A DNA stretch of 64,000 nt from CAIWHR01 sp963830485 (GCA_963830485.1 CAWHNE010000001.1:62001-126000); one strand, 5' to 3'. Shown: positions 53,003 to 62,231, counted from the first letter of the stretch. Notes: generated by a model from the letters alone, not told the origin. Numbers and translations: made by a program.

Positions 53003-53044
53003 GCATCGTCGGCGCGCCTGGCGCCGAAGCGCGCGGAATACCGG

Positions 53045-53749
53045 TTAGCTCAATGCCGTAACGGGAACCGCCGCGCCGTGAATGGCGCGCGCCTCGTCCG
53101 AGGCGAGGAAGACGAACACCTGCGCGAGATCGGCGGGCGCGATCCAGCGCGCAGGATCGGCGGAGGGCATCGCGGCCCGGTTCTCCGGCGTGTCGATGAT
53201 CGTCGGCAGCACGCAGTTGACGTTGATGTTCTTCTCGCGGAGCTCGGCCGCCATCGCCTCGGTGAGCCGGATGACGGCGCTCTTCGCGGCGCAATAGGCG
53301 CCCATCTGCGCGACGCCCTTCTGCGCCGCATTCGCGCCGACGTTGACGATCCGGCCGCCACCCGCGGCGATCATATGCGGCACGACCGCGCGCACCGCAT
53401 TGAGCATCGTGCGCACGTTGAGGTCGAGCAGGTGGTCCCAGTCCTCGTCGCTCGTCTCGTGGACGAGCGCACCCATCCGGAAGCCGCCGGCGATATTGCA
53501 CAAGACGTCGATGCGCCCGAAGCGAGCGATCGCGGTCCCTACCGCGCTGTCGACCTGCTTTCGGTCGAGCAGATTCGCGGGCGCAAGCAGGCGGCGCGCG
53601 TCGTCGCCGCCGAACGCGGCGACGAGGGACTCGCGGCGCGACGCGACCAGCGCGAGGTTCGCGCCGCGCTCGGCGAACGCTTGCGCCACCGCGCGGCCGA
53701 GATTGCCGGACGCGCCGGTCACGAGCACGGTTTTTGGGACTACTGCCAT
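53045..53749 (-). CDS. Short-chain dehydrogenase/reductase (classical)
   Basis: A 234-residue classical SDR. The cofactor loop is TGASGNLGRAVAQAF at about residues 11-25, then NIAGG, a Ser-equivalent region NVGANAAQKG, and the active-site pair YCAAK. The C-terminal part NCVLPTIIDTPENR is typical of 3-oxoacyl-ACP-reductase-like SDRs. Its gene lies 19 bp after the HPPD gene on the same strand, so the two are probably one transcript. The substrate is not predictable. Confidence 0.88.
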   Translation of the reverse strand: MAVVPKTVLVTGASGNLGRAVAQAFAERGANLALVASRRESLVAAFGGDDARRLLAPANLLDRKQVDSAVGTAIARFGRIDVLCNIAGGFRMGALVHETSDEDWDHLLDLNVRTMLNAVRAVVPHMIAAGGGRIVNVGANAAQKGVAQMGAYCAAKSAVIRLTEAMAAELREKNINVNCVLPTIIDTPENRAAMPSADPARWIAPADLAQVFVFLASDEARAIHGAAVPVTALS

Positions 53750-53768
53750 GTGGGTGTCGCGCGGCCGA

Positions 53769-54845
53769 TCACGCGGTCTGGATCACGCCGCGCCGGAGCT
53801 GGTCGCGCTCGAGCGACTCGAACAATGCCTTGAAGTTGCCCTCGCCGAAGCCGTCGTCGCCCTTGCGCTCGATGAACTCGAAGAACACCGGCCCGAGCAG
53901 CGTCTGCGAGAAGATCTGCAGGAGCAGGCGCGGCTTGCCGCCCTCGGTCGTGCCGTCGAGCAGGATGCCGCGTGCCTGCAGCTCGGCCGTCTTCTGGCCG
54001 TGTCCGGGCAGGCGCTCGTCGAGCATCTCGTAGTAAGTCGACGGTGGCGCCGTCATGAGCGGGACCCCGCCCGCGCGCAGGCTGTCGACGCTCGCGAGGA
54101 GATCGTCGGTGAGGAGCGCGATGTGCTGGATCCCCTCGCCGTTGAACTGCATCAGGAACTCCTCGATCTGGCCGGTGCTCTTCGAGGCCTCCTCATTCAA
54201 CGGTATGCGGATCCTGCCGTCGGGCGCCGTCATCGCGCGCGACGTGAGCCCCGTGTACTCGCCCTTGATGTCGAAGTAGCGCAGCTCGCGGAAATTGAAG
54301 ATCCGCTCGTAGAAGCCCGCCCAGTACGCCATGCGGCCGCGGTAGACGTTGTGCGTGAGGTGGTCGATGATCCGCAGCCCGTGGCCGCGCGGATGCCGGT
54401 CGACGCCGTCGCCGAAGCGGAAATCGATGTCGTAGATCGATGCGCCGTCACCGAAGCGGTCGATCAAGTACAGCGGCGCGCCGCCGATGCCCTTGATCGC
54501 CGGCAGGCGCAGCTCCATCGGGCCGGTCGCGATCTCCACCGGCTGCGCACCTTGCGCAAGCGCGCGCTCGAACGCCTGATGCGAGTCGCGGACCCGAAAG
54601 GCCATGGCGCACGCGGAGGGGCCGTGCTCCGCCGCGAAGTAGGCCGCGGCGCTTCGCGGTTCGCGGTTGACGATGAAGTTGATGTCGCCCTGCCGGTAGA
54701 GCGATACGTCCTTCGAGCGATGGCGGGCGACCTCGGTGAACCCCAGCTTGCCGAGGACGGGCTCCAGCACGCCCGCGGTCGGCGAGGCAAACTCGACGAA
54801 CTCGAAGCCCATGAGTCCCATCGGATTTTCGAACAGATCGGCCAT
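53769..54845 (-). CDS. hpd: 4-Hydroxyphenylpyruvate dioxygenase
   Basis: A 358-residue Fe(II) enzyme that converts 4-hydroxyphenylpyruvate to homogentisate in tyrosine breakdown. The three iron ligands are in place: His in IIDHLTHNV, His in GIQHIALLTDD and Glu in FFEFIERKG. The N-terminal half is the degenerate VOC domain and the C-terminal half the active one. Length and ends fit bacterial HPPD. A homogentisate dioxygenase gene is not near; an FAH-family gene occurs at 16.6 kb, but far away. It is the first gene of a pair with the SDR at 53045. Confidence 0.95.
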   Translation of the reverse strand: MADLFENPMGLMGFEFVEFASPTAGVLEPVLGKLGFTEVARHRSKDVSLYRQGDINFIVNREPRSAAAYFAAEHGPSACAMAFRVRDSHQAFERALAQGAQPVEIATGPMELRLPAIKGIGGAPLYLIDRFGDGASIYDIDFRFGDGVDRHPRGHGLRIIDHLTHNVYRGRMAYWAGFYERIFNFRELRYFDIKGEYTGLTSRAMTAPDGRIRIPLNEEASKSTGQIEEFLMQFNGEGIQHIALLTDDLLASVDSLRAGGVPLMTAPPSTYYEMLDERLPGHGQKTAELQARGILLDGTTEGGKPRLLLQIFSQTLLGPVFFEFIERKGDDGFGEGNFKALFESLERDQLRRGVIQTA

Positions 54846-54973
54846 GGCATCGCTCCCGGATTCCCGTCGACTATGCCGAAACGCGCGCCGGGGCGCAATC
54901 GGGGGCGCGTCCGCCGCGGCGGCGGATCGAGGCTACAATTCGCCGGACGAACGCAGCGAATTTCGGAGCGCCC

Positions 54974-55510
54974 ATGACGTCGCGTGGAATCCGCCCGTTG
55001 CTCGCAGTGCTGGCGCTCGCGCCGCAGGTCGCGGCCGGGCAACCCGCGTCGCTGCGCGCGCCGAACGTCGTCGAGATCTCGCCCAGGCTCGTCACGTCCG
55101 GCCAGCCGCCCGCTGACGCGCTCGCGCGCCTCGGCGCGCAGGGGTTCGAGGGCGTCATTTATCTCGCGCCGCCGACGGTGCACGACGCCGTCAAGGACGA
55201 AGGGCTGATCGTGGCCCGTCAGGGACTCGTGTTCGTCAACATCCCGATCGCCTTCGACAACCCGACGGAAAAGGATTTCGACGCGTTTGCCGGTGCGTTG
55301 CGCGGGCTTGCCGGACGCAAGGTCCTCGTGCACTGCCAGGTCAACATGCGCGCGTCGACGATGGTGTTCCTCTACCGGACGATCGTCGGCAAGGAGGATC
55401 CGCAAGCCGCCTACGAGTCGGTGATCAGGGTGTGGGTGCCCGAAGGTCCGTGGAAACGGCTGATCCAGGACCAGCTCCGCAAGCACAAGATCGACTTCGA
55501 GCCGTACTGA
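54974..55510 (+). CDS. Exported tyrosine-phosphatase-like protein
   Basis: A 178-residue protein. The first 22 residues form a signal peptide (LLAVLALAPQVAAG). The rest has the dual-specificity phosphatase-like fold seen in beta-lactamase-hydrolase-like proteins: VVEISPRLVTSGQPPADAL at the front and the active-site loop VLVHCQVNMRASTMVFLYR. That loop has a Cys with only four residues before the Arg, not the usual five (HCX5R). This shortened form occurs in a related group. Substrates are unknown. It is divergent from the HPPD gene with 128 bp between. Confidence 0.8.
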   Translation: MTSRGIRPLLAVLALAPQVAAGQPASLRAPNVVEISPRLVTSGQPPADALARLGAQGFEGVIYLAPPTVHDAVKDEGLIVARQGLVFVNIPIAFDNPTEKDFDAFAGALRGLAGRKVLVHCQVNMRASTMVFLYRTIVGKEDPQAAYESVIRVWVPEGPWKRLIQDQLRKHKIDFEPY

Positions 55511-55712
55511 CGCGACCGCCGGCCTATTCGGGTGTTCGACGCCGCGAGTCTCGCGCCGTGACGGCGTCGGGCGCGCGGGACCTGCGTGCCGGGCCTCCAG
55601 CGGGTCGGCCCTGGGGTAAGATTCGCGTCGGGATTCGCGCTTGGCGGCCGGCGATGGCGCGCTGCGCGGAGGCGATGCGCGCCCCTTGATCTCGAACCCT
55701 CCGGGGACCACG

Positions 55713-57179
55713 ATGAGCGAACCCGCTGTGCTCGATCGTCCGCCGAGCGGCGCCGCGAGCGTGCCCACTCCAGGCGCGCGCCTGGAGGACGCGTTCGCCG
55801 CGCAGCGCGCGGCCTTCGCTCGCGAGATGAACCCCTCGCTCGAGGCGCGCCATGATCGTCTCGATCGGCTGCTGCAGCTTACCGCGGTGCATCAGGATGC
55901 GATCATCGACGCGGTCTCGGCAGACTTCGGCCATCGCTCAAGACACGAGACCGATCTCGCCGACATCTTCGTCGTGCTCTCCGCGATCCGGCACACGCGG
56001 CGACAGGTGCGGCGGTGGATGAAGCCGCGCCGGGTGGCGACACCGTTGCACCTGCTTCCGGCGACGAGCGAGTTGATCCGGCAGCCGCTCGGCGTGGTCG
56101 GTGTGATCAGCCCGTGGAATTATCCGCTGCAGCTCGCGCTCCTGCCCGTCGCTGCCGCGCTGGCCGCGGGAAATCGCGTGATGCTGAAGCCGAGCGAGCT
56201 CACGCCCCGGTTCTCGGCGCTGCTGCAGAAGATCGTGGCCGAGTCGTTCGCGCCCGACGAATTCGCCGTGTTTCCCGGCGACGTCGAGCTGGGACGCGCG
56301 TTCTCGCGGCTGCCGTTCAATCACCTGTTCTTCACCGGGTCGACCGCGGTCGGCCGGCAGGTCGCGCTCGCCGCGGCCGAGAATCTGACGCCCGTCACGC
56401 TGGAGCTGGGCGGGAAGTCGCCGGCGATCATCGACGTCGATTGCGACCTGCCCGAAGCCGCACGCCGCATCGCGTTCGCGAAGCTCCTGAACGCCGGGCA
56501 GACGTGCGTCGCGCCCGACTACATGCTGGTGCCGCGCGCGCGCGTCGACGCGTTCGTCACCGCCTTGCAGCGGGCCGTGGGCGCGATGTACCCGACGCTC
56601 GCCGGCAACCCCGACTACACGAGCATCGTGAACGAGCGCCATTACGGGCGCCTCGCACAGCTCGTCGCCGATGCGCAGGCGCATGGCGCCACGGCGGTAC
56701 CCATGGCAGCGGCCGCGGCCACCCCCGACGCCGCATCGCGCCAGTTTCCGCCGACGGTGCTCCTCGGCGTCGACGACGAGATGGCGGTGATGCGCGAGGA
56801 GATCTTCGGTCCGCTCCTGCCGGTGGTGCCGTACGACTCGCTCGACGGCGCAATCGCCTATGTGAATGCGCGTCCCCACCCGCTCGCGCTCTACTGGTTC
56901 GGCCGCGACCGCGCGCACCGCGAACGCGTGCTGCAGAGGACGATCTCGGGCGGCGTCACGATCAACGACGCCTGCTGGCACGTCTGCCAGGAGTACCTTC
57001 CGTTCGGAGGCGTCGGGGCGAGCGGCATGGGCGCCTACCACGGCGAGCACGGCTTCCTCACGTTCACGCAGGAGAAGGCGGTGCTCCACCAGTCGCGCTT
57101 GAACGGCATCGCGCTCTTCCGCCCGCCGTACGGCCGCCGCTTCGAGGCCGTGCTCGCGCTCCTCAAGCGCTTCTTCTGA
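55713..57179 (+). CDS. Aldehyde dehydrogenase, coniferyl-aldehyde-dehydrogenase-like
   Basis: A 488-residue NAD(P)-dependent aldehyde dehydrogenase. The cofactor region is GVISPWNYPLQLALLPVAAA, the general base Glu is in LELGGKSP, and the catalytic Cys is in NAGQTCVAPDY. The C-terminal hydrophobic end and the overall form fit the class-3 / coniferyl-aldehyde dehydrogenase (CalB) branch, which oxidises aromatic or long-chain aldehydes. The start at 55713 is chosen because the family begins near here; the frame stays open upstream. The acyl-CoA ligase follows 29 bp downstream. Confidence 0.92.
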   Translation: MSEPAVLDRPPSGAASVPTPGARLEDAFAAQRAAFAREMNPSLEARHDRLDRLLQLTAVHQDAIIDAVSADFGHRSRHETDLADIFVVLSAIRHTRRQVRRWMKPRRVATPLHLLPATSELIRQPLGVVGVISPWNYPLQLALLPVAAALAAGNRVMLKPSELTPRFSALLQKIVAESFAPDEFAVFPGDVELGRAFSRLPFNHLFFTGSTAVGRQVALAAAENLTPVTLELGGKSPAIIDVDCDLPEAARRIAFAKLLNAGQTCVAPDYMLVPRARVDAFVTALQRAVGAMYPTLAGNPDYTSIVNERHYGRLAQLVADAQAHGATAVPMAAAAATPDAASRQFPPTVLLGVDDEMAVMREEIFGPLLPVVPYDSLDGAIAYVNARPHPLALYWFGRDRAHRERVLQRTISGGVTINDACWHVCQEYLPFGGVGASGMGAYHGEHGFLTFTQEKAVLHQSRLNGIALFRPPYGRRFEAVLALLKRFF

Positions 57180-57208
57180 ACTGCGGGCATTCCGGAGGGA
57201 GGCCGCCC

Positions 57209-58849
57209 TTGCTGCACGGACTCATGCAGGACCGTCCGCTCTTGATCTCGTCCCTGATCGAGCACGCGAACGCCGTCCATCCGCACGCGGAGATCGTCAC
57301 GCGCACCGTCGAAGGACCGGTGCACCGGTGCACGTACGGCGACGTGCACCGTCGTTCGAAGCAGGCGGCGCAGGCACTGCAGGCGCTGGGCGTCGAGGCG
57401 GGCGACCGCGTCGCGACGCTCGCCTGGAACACGCACCGGCACCTCGAGCTCTACTTCGGCGTTTCCGGGATGGGCGGCGTGCTGCACACGATCAATCCTC
57501 GGCTCTTCGCCGAGCAGATCGAATACATCGCGAACCACGCCGAGGACAAGCTCCTCTGCTTCGACCTGACGTTTCTGCCGCTCATCGAGAAGCTCGCGCC
57601 GGCCCTTAAATCAGTCCGCGGCTTCATCGCGCTGACCGACCGCGCCCACCTGCCCGCTGCGAAGCTGCCAAACGTCCACTGTTACGAGGACCTGCTCGCG
57701 GCGCAGGACGGCGACTACGCGTGGCCCGCATTCGACGAGCGCACCGCTTCGTCACTCTGCTACACCTCGGGAACGACCGGCCATCCAAAGGGCGTCCTTT
57801 ACTCGCACCGGTCGACAGTGCTCCACTCGTTCGCCGTGTGCTCGGTCGACGGCATCGGGCTCGGCGCGGCGGAGACCGCGCTGCTGGTTGTGCCGATGTT
57901 TCACGTCAACGCGTGGGGCACGCCGTACGCCGGCGCGATGTCCGGTGCCAAGCTCGTTCTGCCCGGCCCCGGGCTCGACGGCAAGAGCGTCTACGAGCTG
58001 ATGCGTGACGAGCAGGTGACGCTCGCGCTCGGCGTGCCGACGGTGTGGCTCAACCTCTTCAATCACGTCGACGCGGCGAATCTCGATCCGAAGCGCGACC
58101 TGCGCCTCAAGCGCGTGATCATCGGTGGCTCGGCCGCGCCACGCGCGATGAGCGAGCGCTTCGAAAAGGCGTTCGGCACGTTCGTCGTCCACGCGTGGGG
58201 GATGACCGAGATGTCGCCGCTCGGCACCGTGTGCAATCTGCTGCCGAAGCACCGCGACCTCGCGCTCGGGCAGCGCCTCGACCTGCAGGAGAAGCAGGGA
58301 CGCCCGGTGTACGGGGTCGAGCTCCGCATCGCCGACGACGAGGGACGGCAACTGCCGCACGACGGCGATGCACGGGGGCATCTGATGGTGCGCGGGCCGT
58401 GGATCGCCGACAGCTACTTCCGCGCTGGGGGTGCAGCGATCCTCGATGCCGACGGCTTCTTCGACACGGGCGACGTCGCGACGATCGACCCGGACGGCTA
58501 CATGCAGATCAAGGACCGGGCGAAGGACGTGATCAAGTCCGGCGGCGAGTGGATCTCGTCGATCGACCTCGAGAATGCGGCGATGGGCCATCCGGACGTC
58601 GCCGAGGCGGCGGTGATCGGCGTGGCGCATCCGAAATGGCAGGAGCGCCCGCTGCTCGTCGCGGTGAAGAAGCAGGGCTGCGCAGTCACGCGCGAGGATC
58701 TGCTTGCGTTCCTCGAGGCCAAGGTTGCGAAGTGGTGGCTGCCCGACGACGTCGTCTTCGTCGACGAGCTGCCGCACACGGCAACCGGCAAGCTGCAGAA
58801 GATGAAGCTGCGCGAGGCCTTCCGCGACTATCGGCTGCCAAGCGCTTGA
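57209..58849 (+). CDS. Acyl-CoA ligase (AMP-binding, medium/long-chain or methylthiopropionate type)
   Basis: A 546-residue AMP-forming ligase. The phosphate loop is YTSGTTGHPKGV, then HAWGMTEMSPLGT, the hinge DRAKDVIKSGGEWIS and the C-terminal Lys in TATGKLQKMKLRE. The N-terminus HGLMQDRPLLISSLIEHA is characteristic of 3-methylmercaptopropionyl-CoA ligase-like and fatty-acyl-CoA ligase-like proteins. It starts with TTG at 57209, 8 nt after ggagggagg; the ATG at 57224 would lose the conserved start. With the dehydrogenase upstream it would convert an aldehyde via its acid to the CoA thioester. Confidence 0.93.
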   Translation: MLHGLMQDRPLLISSLIEHANAVHPHAEIVTRTVEGPVHRCTYGDVHRRSKQAAQALQALGVEAGDRVATLAWNTHRHLELYFGVSGMGGVLHTINPRLFAEQIEYIANHAEDKLLCFDLTFLPLIEKLAPALKSVRGFIALTDRAHLPAAKLPNVHCYEDLLAAQDGDYAWPAFDERTASSLCYTSGTTGHPKGVLYSHRSTVLHSFAVCSVDGIGLGAAETALLVVPMFHVNAWGTPYAGAMSGAKLVLPGPGLDGKSVYELMRDEQVTLALGVPTVWLNLFNHVDAANLDPKRDLRLKRVIIGGSAAPRAMSERFEKAFGTFVVHAWGMTEMSPLGTVCNLLPKHRDLALGQRLDLQEKQGRPVYGVELRIADDEGRQLPHDGDARGHLMVRGPWIADSYFRAGGAAILDADGFFDTGDVATIDPDGYMQIKDRAKDVIKSGGEWISSIDLENAAMGHPDVAEAAVIGVAHPKWQERPLLVAVKKQGCAVTREDLLAFLEAKVAKWWLPDDVVFVDELPHTATGKLQKMKLREAFRDYRLPSA

Positions 58850-58920
58850 CCGCGCCTCCAGGCGCTGACCCCGAGCCAAACGCCGATCAGCCGCTGCTGG
58901 CCGGCGGGCAGTAACGAGCG

Positions 58921-58942
58921 GCGCGACCGACAACGGTCGCGC
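58921..58942 (+). terminator. Perfect 9-bp hairpin after the acyl-CoA ligase
   Basis: gcgcgaccg and cggtcgcgc with a 4-nt loop, 71 bp after the ligase stop and followed by ccttgagg. No T-run, so it may need Rho or act as an RNA-stabilising end. Confidence 0.5.
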
Positions 58943-58979
58943 CCTTGAGGGCCGCCCCACGCGACCCCAACTAACGCAC

Positions 58980-59582
58980 GTGCAGCTCGTTACCACTGCG
59001 TTGATTGCCGCCAATGTGGCGATGTTCCTCCTGGAGCAAGTCGCTCCGGGATCGATTTACGCGCTAGCGCTGTGGCCGATCGGCGTCGGGCAGGCAGGCG
59101 GTGCGAGCTTCGCCGTGTGGCAACTGATCACCTATGCGTTCCTGCACGGCGGTACGCTGCACCTCGCGTTCAACATGTTCGCTCTCTACATGTTCGGCGG
59201 CGCGATCGAGCAGGTGTTCGGCACGCGGCGCTACCTGACGTATTACTTCGTGTGCGTGGTCTCCGCTGCGCTCACGCAATTGGTGTTCGCCGCGGTTGCG
59301 GGCGGCTTCTATCCGACCGTCGGCGCTTCCGGCGGTGTCTTCGGTCTGCTGCTCGCGTACGGTATCTTTTTCCCGAACAATCGGGTGATGCTGATCTTCC
59401 CGCCGATCCCGATGCCGGCGCGGGTGTTCGTGCTGGTTTACGCCGCGATCGAGCTGTTCCTCGGTGTCACCGGCACGCAGGAGGGGGTGGCCCACTTTGC
59501 GCACTTGGGCGGGATGCTCGGCGGCTTCGCACTGCTTCGCCACTGGCGCGGGGCGGGCGGCGGGCATCGCGTTATCCGCTAA
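58980..59582 (+). CDS. Rhomboid-family intramembrane serine protease
   Basis: A 200-residue inner-membrane protein with about six helices. The active Ser is Ser117 in VGASGGVFG, and a His pair (His172 and His175) lies in VAHFAHLGG. WQLITYAFLHGGTLHLAFNM is the typical second-helix region. Rhomboids cut single-span membrane proteins; the targets here are unknown. It starts with GTG at 58980 without a ribosome site, only shortly after the preceding hairpin. The length is normal for the family. Confidence 0.9.
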   Translation: MQLVTTALIAANVAMFLLEQVAPGSIYALALWPIGVGQAGGASFAVWQLITYAFLHGGTLHLAFNMFALYMFGGAIEQVFGTRRYLTYYFVCVVSAALTQLVFAAVAGGFYPTVGASGGVFGLLLAYGIFFPNNRVMLIFPPIPMPARVFVLVYAAIELFLGVTGTQEGVAHFAHLGGMLGGFALLRHWRGAGGGHRVIR

Positions 59583-59718
59583 CGCAAAGACCGGGCCGCC
59601 TACCGACAGTCCGGTTCGATATGACTCTGCTGGGGGCGCCCGACCGGCGAGTTGACTTCAGATGCTGGGTCGCACCAAGAGCGAGTATCCGTCCGCCGCT
59701 CTCGTCACCGTTGGGCTC

Positions 59719-60090
59719 TCAGTGCCGCGTGCCGCCTTTCCCGGGGCCCTTCGCCTTGGCGGACACGGCTTCGACCGACAAGGTGAACGAGCGCTGCTCG
59801 TTCGCGTTCATCGCACCCACGCCAATCAGTTTATGGGCGATTTCTTCGCCGCGATCGTTACGAATCGACACGACGATGGTGTACTCCCAAGGTTCGCCGT
59901 CGGCCGGATGCCGAATGCTGCCTTCGATGCGCAGTGGCGTGAGCGCGGGCGCTTGGGGCGCATCGGCACCGGTATCGAAATGCAGGTAATGCCGGCAGGC
60001 CGGACACACGGTTGCACTCTCGAGGATGGTCTCCCGACAGTGCGGACAAGCGCGGGTCGCCCCGGGGCTGCCCGGGCGAACGCTGCTCAT
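59719..60090 (-). CDS. Zinc-ribbon protein, partner of bactofilin
   Basis: A 123-residue protein with a zinc ribbon at residues 15-32 (Cys15, Cys18, Cys29, Cys32 in CPHCRE and CPACRHY), followed by a beta-rich domain (IRHPADGEPWEYTIVVSIRN, AMNANEQRSFTLSVEA). No signal peptide. The ATG at 60090 overlaps the bactofilin stop (ATGA), so the two are translationally coupled; the longer frame from 60111 is less likely. Its role is unknown, but the tight coupling suggests it works with the bactofilin. Confidence 0.8.
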   Translation of the reverse strand: MSSVRPGSPGATRACPHCRETILESATVCPACRHYLHFDTGADAPQAPALTPLRIEGSIRHPADGEPWEYTIVVSIRNDRGEEIAHKLIGVGAMNANEQRSFTLSVEAVSAKAKGPGKGGTRH

Positions 60091-60623
60091 GAGCCGGTGC
60101 CGCTCTCCCATCCGTGGCTGCTGCTGGGCTTGCCGACTTTCGTTTCCTTGGTGTCGTCCCAGCCGAACTCGGCCCGACCGCGCATGCGGGCGCCAGTCGC
60201 GACCGTCAACGACCCGGCTTTCAAGTCGCCAGTCACCGCGGCGGTCTGCAGCAAGTCGACGCGTGAGGCTTCCTCGACGTTTCCATCCAGTTCGCCGGCG
60301 ATCGTGACCTTGTCGGCTCGCACGCTCCCGGTCAGTTTGGCGCCGTCCTCGATCGAGAGGTCGCCCTGGACGTTGACGTCGCCCTTGAACTTGCCGGCGA
60401 TGCGTACGCTGCCGCCACCTTCGATCTTGCCTTCGATGGTGATGTCCGCGGCGATCAACGATTCCGCGCGGGGCAGATTGGCGCGGGTGGGTGTTACCGG
60501 AGCTGGGGCCGGGCTGCGAGCGAGCTCGGGCTTCGCCGGAGCATCGAAGGGGGCCGGTTCCCTCACGCCGGGGGCGGGCACGGAGGTCGGCCGCGAGGCC
60601 GTATTGTCTTTCCAGATGGCCAT
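60087..60623 (-). CDS. Bactofilin (polymer-forming cytoskeletal protein)
   Basis: A 178-residue protein with an N-terminal disordered Pro/Ala-rich part (residues 1-60) and a bactofilin beta-helix (about residues 62-160) with repeated VxI/VxL coils: GKIEGGGSVRIAGKFKGDVN, VQGDLSIEDGAKLTGSVRAD and GDLKAGSLTVATGARMRGRA. Bactofilins polymerise without nucleotides and serve in cell shape or polar assembly. The ATG at 60623 is chosen over 60683 because the family begins near here. The zinc-ribbon gene overlaps its end by four bases. Confidence 0.92.
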   Translation of the reverse strand: MAIWKDNTASRPTSVPAPGVREPAPFDAPAKPELARSPAPAPVTPTRANLPRAESLIAADITIEGKIEGGGSVRIAGKFKGDVNVQGDLSIEDGAKLTGSVRADKVTIAGELDGNVEEASRVDLLQTAAVTGDLKAGSLTVATGARMRGRAEFGWDDTKETKVGKPSSSHGWESGTGS

Positions 60624-61048
60624 GGTGTAGGTGCTTCGGGATGGGGGAGCATTCAGGCTAACGCCAAAAGGGGGCGGAGGCAATTGAGTCGTCCCAGAAG
60701 CGGGGCGACGGCGTCCCTCAGAACGTAGCGGTTGCCGTCAGCGACGCACACGACATGGGGCAGTGGGGACGGCCAGTCGCAACACTCGATTGTCCGTGTT
60801 GCAGAATCGATCTCGGCTGCAATGGGGTCGCAAGCGGTCGCTTATGACGGATCTCTCCGCTGGGAGCAGCCGTCAGTGAATGCCGGTCCTTCGCATTCGG
60901 CGTCTGATGGAATGGCGGGCTTGCATCGCTGACGATTAGACCCTTCGGGCCAGGGGGGTTGACCCCCGGCGACCGCGCGCGTAGCGTGATTTTGGCGATG
61001 CCGGACTCTTGCAAGGCCATAGGTTGATCCCTTGAGGATGAGGAACGG
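60624..61048. other. Intergenic stretch before the MaoC gene
   Basis: No supported gene. The stretch must carry the divergent promoters. It contains degenerate sequence that I cannot assign. Confidence 0.4.
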
Positions 61049-61450
61049 ATGCGCTTTGAAGACCTGATTCTCGGCCAAACCGCGTCCGCCAAGATTCGGA
61101 TAACACCGGAGATGATCGCGGCCTTTGCGTCCGTGACCGGTGACCACAACCCGATACATACCGACCCGGTCTACGCCCATTCCCGCTTCGGCGGCGTCAT
61201 CGCCCACGGCGTTCTCCTGGTGGGTTTCTTCTCGGCATTGCTGGCCACCAGCCTGCCAGGCCCCGGGGCACTGGCGCGCGAGCTCAAGGTACGGTTCAGG
61301 GCTCCGGTTCGGCCGGGCGATGACGTCGACATCGAGGTCAAGATCGTCGAGCTCGTTCCCAGAATTCGCAAGGCCGTACTCGACGGTCAGGCCAAGGTCG
61401 GGGGGACGGTCGTCCTGAAGATCACGGCCGAAACTCTGCTGGAAGGCTGA
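61049..61450 (+). CDS. MaoC-like (R)-enoyl-CoA hydratase (PhaJ type)
   Basis: A 133-residue single hot-dog-fold hydratase. The catalytic pair is Asp32 and His37 in TGDHNPIHTDP, followed by SRFGGVIAHGVLL. PhaJ-type enzymes convert enoyl-CoA to (R)-3-hydroxyacyl-CoA for polyhydroxyalkanoate synthesis or degrade branched acids. No PHA synthase is near. The ATG has gaggaacgg upstream. Its length fits stand-alone PhaJ/MaoC. Confidence 0.92.
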   Translation: MRFEDLILGQTASAKIRITPEMIAAFASVTGDHNPIHTDPVYAHSRFGGVIAHGVLLVGFFSALLATSLPGPGALARELKVRFRAPVRPGDDVDIEVKIVELVPRIRKAVLDGQAKVGGTVVLKITAETLLEG

Positions 61451-61573
61451 TCGTGGCCATTGGCTCATGCGGCCACTGCACATCGAGACCCTGGACGTCG
61501 CGCGGATATCGAATGGGGAACCGGCAACCCCTGCCACCTGTTACACTGGGGCTCATTACCCAAAGGTGGCGTT

Positions 61574-61819
61574 GTGACTGAAGTCCTGGAGTGCCTGAAG
61601 AAATACGGTCAGCGGCTCGACCTCGAGATCGCCAAGGAGACGGGCGTGCCGCTGGCAACGGTGCGCCAGCGCCTTGCCGGGCTCGCAGCGACCGGAGCGG
61701 TCATCACCTGCAGCCTGACCCGCTTCGAAGGCGGCAAGCGGATAGACGCTTGGCAGTGCCGCGTGTCGGGTTATGTTCCGCCGCTGGCGCCTGGTCGAAA
61801 GGCCAAGCCGACAACGTAG
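61574..61819 (+). CDS. Small winged-helix DNA-binding protein
   Basis: An 81-residue protein. Residues 1-45 form a winged helix-turn-helix (VLECLKKYGQRLDLEIAKET, then GVPLATVRQRLAGLAATGAV), and the wing region is followed by a polar tail (GYVPPLAPGRKAKPTT). It resembles FaeA-like or other small transcriptional regulators. It starts with GTG at 61574 after caaaggtggc; the longer frame is not used. Its target is unknown. Confidence 0.7.
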   Translation: MTEVLECLKKYGQRLDLEIAKETGVPLATVRQRLAGLAATGAVITCSLTRFEGGKRIDAWQCRVSGYVPPLAPGRKAKPTT

Positions 61820-61987
61820 CGGGTTGCTCGCGGCCCGGATCACTCGCGGCGTCGTTGTCGCCGCCCCCGAGTCGGGCTTGAAACTTGCGGTTCAGACGGT
61901 TCCGAGGGCCGACGCGCGCCTTGGCGCACGGAGTTTGGCGCTATAGTAAGTAGGCGCCATGCCGTTGGCCAATCACAGGAGCGAGTC

Positions 61988-62107
61988 ATGTCCCATCAGC
62001 CGCCGAAGGAAAACAAGAAGAAGCCGCAGCACACGGCCAAGGAAAAGAAGGCGATCAAGCAGCAGAAGAAGCACGCGGGCGACGCGGTGCCGTTCATCAA
62101 GCACTAG
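61988..62107 (+). CDS. 39-residue lysine-rich protein
   Basis: A short gene with a caggagcgagtc site before its ATG. The protein is MSHQPPKENKKKPQHTAKEK followed by KAIKQQKKHAGDAVPFIKH, extremely basic, without membrane segments. Similar tiny Lys-rich proteins occur in many proteobacteria. It could bind nucleic acid, but nothing is proven. It lies directly upstream of the flavoprotein gene at 62232 on the same strand. Confidence 0.65.
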   Translation: MSHQPPKENKKKPQHTAKEKKAIKQQKKHAGDAVPFIKH

Positions 62108-62231
62108 AGGGCAGGACCGGGGCGATCCGCTGCGCCTTTGCGCTGGCAGTGCATCCGCAGCAGCCCGCGCGAATGCCGCGGCACCCTCGCTCCTCCGCGC
62201 GATCCAGCGCAGTCGGGATAGCGTATTGAGG

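Noticed and set aside
56015..57208. Upstream extension of the acyl-CoA ligase frame
   Set aside because: It overlaps the aldehyde dehydrogenase in another frame. The family N-terminus and ribosome site place the start at 57209.
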